From assembly GCA_031279175.1 (NCBI GenBank), contig JAITJA010000197.1, positions 1 to 7,235 of the forward strand: DNA of 7,235 bases, read 5' to 3'. Shown piece by piece: positions 6,819 through 7,235 of this stretch (position 1 is the first letter of the stretch; each line of letters starts with the position of its first letter). The translations under genes were made by a program, and so were the position numbers. The stretch is from Odoribacteraceae bacterium (GTDB lineage: Bacteria; Bacteroidota; Bacteroidia; Bacteroidales; Marinifilaceae). The notes beneath the pieces are model-generated. The model was not told the origin of the DNA, did not search any database, and worked only from the letters and a program-made list of their open reading frames with translations.

Positions 6819-6851
6819 CAAATGTATGTTGTTTTCGCGGGCAGATGCAAA
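6819..6851 (-). promoter_or_regulatory. Bacteroidetes-type primary sigma promoter of glnK-amtB
   Basis: On the - strand a -33 TTTG (6851-6848) is followed after exactly 21 bases by the -7 box TACATTTG (6826-6819), a full match to the Bacteroides consensus TTTG-N19-21-TAnnTTTG. Transcription would start near 6812, giving a leader of about 40 bases before the ATG at 6772. A weak ACCCC/GGGGT stem (6794-6811) sits at the very start of that leader. No sigma-54 (GG-N10-GC) promoter was found here by eye, so this operon probably does not depend on the neighbouring sigma-54 activator. Confidence 0.85.
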
Positions 6852-6884
6852 TTTTCAAGGGGGTGTTTTTTATGTTTTATATCA

Positions 6885-6911
6885 TTTAATGGAGATATAC
6901 CATTAAAATGG
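6885..6911. promoter_or_regulatory. AT-rich dyad upstream of the glnK promoter, possible activator site
   Basis: TTTAATGG (6885-6892) and CCATTAAA (6900-6907) are exact reverse complements separated by 7 bases, and a third half-site AATGG follows at 6907-6911, so CCATT/AATGG arms occur three times. The dyad lies about 35-60 bases upstream of the -33 element. The surrounding 6850-6910 stretch is clearly more AT-rich than the rest of the window. This is the position expected for an activator or an UP-like element; the protein that binds is unknown. Confidence 0.5.
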
Positions 6912-6978
6912 TAGGGGGTGCGCGGGAAAATACATTCTTTACATGACGAGGGGTACGCGGGGGAGCTCTTCCCGCCAA

Positions 6979-7066
6979 CAAGTGCCGCGAACATTGCCGG
7001 CAAGTGCTACAAGCTTTGCTAGCAAGCGTTACAAGCTTTGCTGGCAAGTGTCGCGAACATTACCGG
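6979..7066. repeat. Four tandem 22-bp repeats with palindromic junctions
   Basis: Four units in direct tandem: 6979-7000, 7001-7022, 7023-7044 and 7045-7066. Each starts CAAGYG and ends near RCYRG. The inner parts come in two types ordered A-B-B-A: units 1 and 4 have CGCGAACATT, units 2 and 3 have TACAAGCTTT. Each junction builds a 10-bp palindrome: TTGCCGGCAA (6994-7003), TTGCTAGCAA (7016-7025), TTGCTGGCAA (7038-7047, one central mismatch) and TTACCGGTAA (7060-7069). The 22-bp period is not a multiple of three and no spacers separate the units, so it is neither a coding repeat nor a CRISPR array. The period is close to two helical turns, as in iterated protein-binding sites. Confidence 0.85.
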
Positions 7067-7090
7067 TAAATTAGTGGCGGCCCCCCCACC

Positions 7091-7235
7091 TGTCACCGTG
7101 ACGGGGGCCATTGTCACCGTGACGGGGGCCATTGTGGCCGTGACAGGAGCCATTGTCACCGTGACAGGAGCCATTGTCACCGTGACAGGAGCCATTGTCA
7201 CCGTGACGGAAGCCATTGTCACCGTGACGGGGGCC
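7091..7235. repeat. 21-bp tandem array, at least 7 units, running off the window
   Basis: Units begin at 7091, 7112, 7133, 7154, 7175, 7196 and 7217; the last is cut by the window edge. The consensus is TGTCACCGTGAC, then RGRRGCC, then AT. The TGTCACCGTGAC(A) part is a near-palindrome centred on one C. Differences between units are few: GGGGGCC, AGGAGCC and GGAAGCC variants, and TGTGGC for TGTCAC in unit 3. The period equals seven codons and several frames are open. On the - strand an ATG-initiated frame from 7222 to 7019 repeats TMAPVTV and then ends in the 22-bp array. On the + strand a frame repeats VTVTGAI. The common GG-to-AG changes fall on third codon positions in both of these frames, so coding cannot be excluded, but no start, ribosome site or family supports it. 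Confidence 0.85.

Larger units (their letters stand above)
6773..6978. other. Leader and upstream region of glnK-amtB, no gene seen
   Basis: Beyond the promoter and the AT-rich dyad, 6912-6978 carries only a G-rich stretch and a GAGCTC site and shows no reading frame resembling a protein. The - strand frame that continues upstream of glnK through this region encodes low-quality sequence and overlaps the promoter, so I do not annotate it. Confidence 0.6.

Noticed and set aside
6773..7003. N-terminal extension of the P-II protein
   Set aside because: It crosses the consensus promoter and the AT-rich dyad, and P-II proteins start at MKKIEAII.
6960..7090. Sigma-54 promoter upstream of glnK
   Set aside because: GG pairs occur, but none has GC ten bases further on in the right context.
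7019..7222. A - strand gene of 67 residues made of TMAPVTV repeats
   Set aside because: It is the tandem array read in one of several open frames, with a tail in the unrelated 22-bp array; no ribosome site, family or conserved flank supports it. Kept only as a possibility in the repeat entry.
6979..7235. CRISPR array
   Set aside because: The units are directly contiguous, with no unique spacers between them, and no cas gene is present.

Overview
The window looks like a piece of chromosome from a GC-rich member of the Bacteroidetes, most likely Bacteroidales. The HtpG carries lineage-type variants of the HSP90 motifs (INQIAFSGAEEF, IGHFGLGFYSAF). Most genes start without a Shine-Dalgarno sequence. 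The one clear promoter is a perfect Bacteroides-type TTTG-N21-TACATTTG. Codons strongly favour G or C at the third position. Placement below order level is not supported by what I can see; a high-GC Alistipes/Rikenellaceae-like genome would fit, but that is a guess.

Layout. Positions 1-157 are a leader with a GC-rich direct repeat and a perfect dyad. htpG (HSP90 chaperone) follows on the + strand at 158-2203 and ends in a textbook intrinsic terminator with a TTCG loop (2233-2258). Positions 2259-2581 form a spacer between convergent genes with GC-rich hairpins and no convincing gene. Everything to its right is on the - strand and reads leftwards: a P-II signalling protein (6772-6419), an Amt ammonium channel (6422-5079, ATGA overlap with the P-II gene), an intrinsic terminator (5057-5030), a sigma-54-activating response regulator without a DNA-binding domain (4967-3816), and the [FeFe]-hydrogenase maturation GTPase HydF (3838-2582), whose ATG lies inside the regulator's end. 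The right edge (6979-7235) holds two different adjacent tandem repeat arrays, 4 x 22 bp and at least 7 x 21 bp, upstream of the P-II promoter.

How the genes may work together. P-II and Amt form the classic nitrogen-sensing pair, in which P-II binds the cytoplasmic face of the channel and blocks ammonium uptake when nitrogen is plentiful. The response regulator has a full receiver and AAA+ module and should activate sigma-54 promoters, but its cognate kinase and targets are outside the window. HydF carries the 2Fe precursor of the H-cluster for [FeFe]-hydrogenase; its partners HydE and HydG are not here. The overlap of regulator and hydF suggests they are co-translated, which hints at a link between two-component control and fermentative hydrogen metabolism. 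The most unusual signals are the 22-bp array whose unit junctions keep a palindrome through paired base changes, the near-palindromic 21-bp array, the HTH-less regulator fused by overlap to hydF, and a His-to-Gln change in the HydF cluster motif. No wholly new system is demonstrated by the sequence alone.
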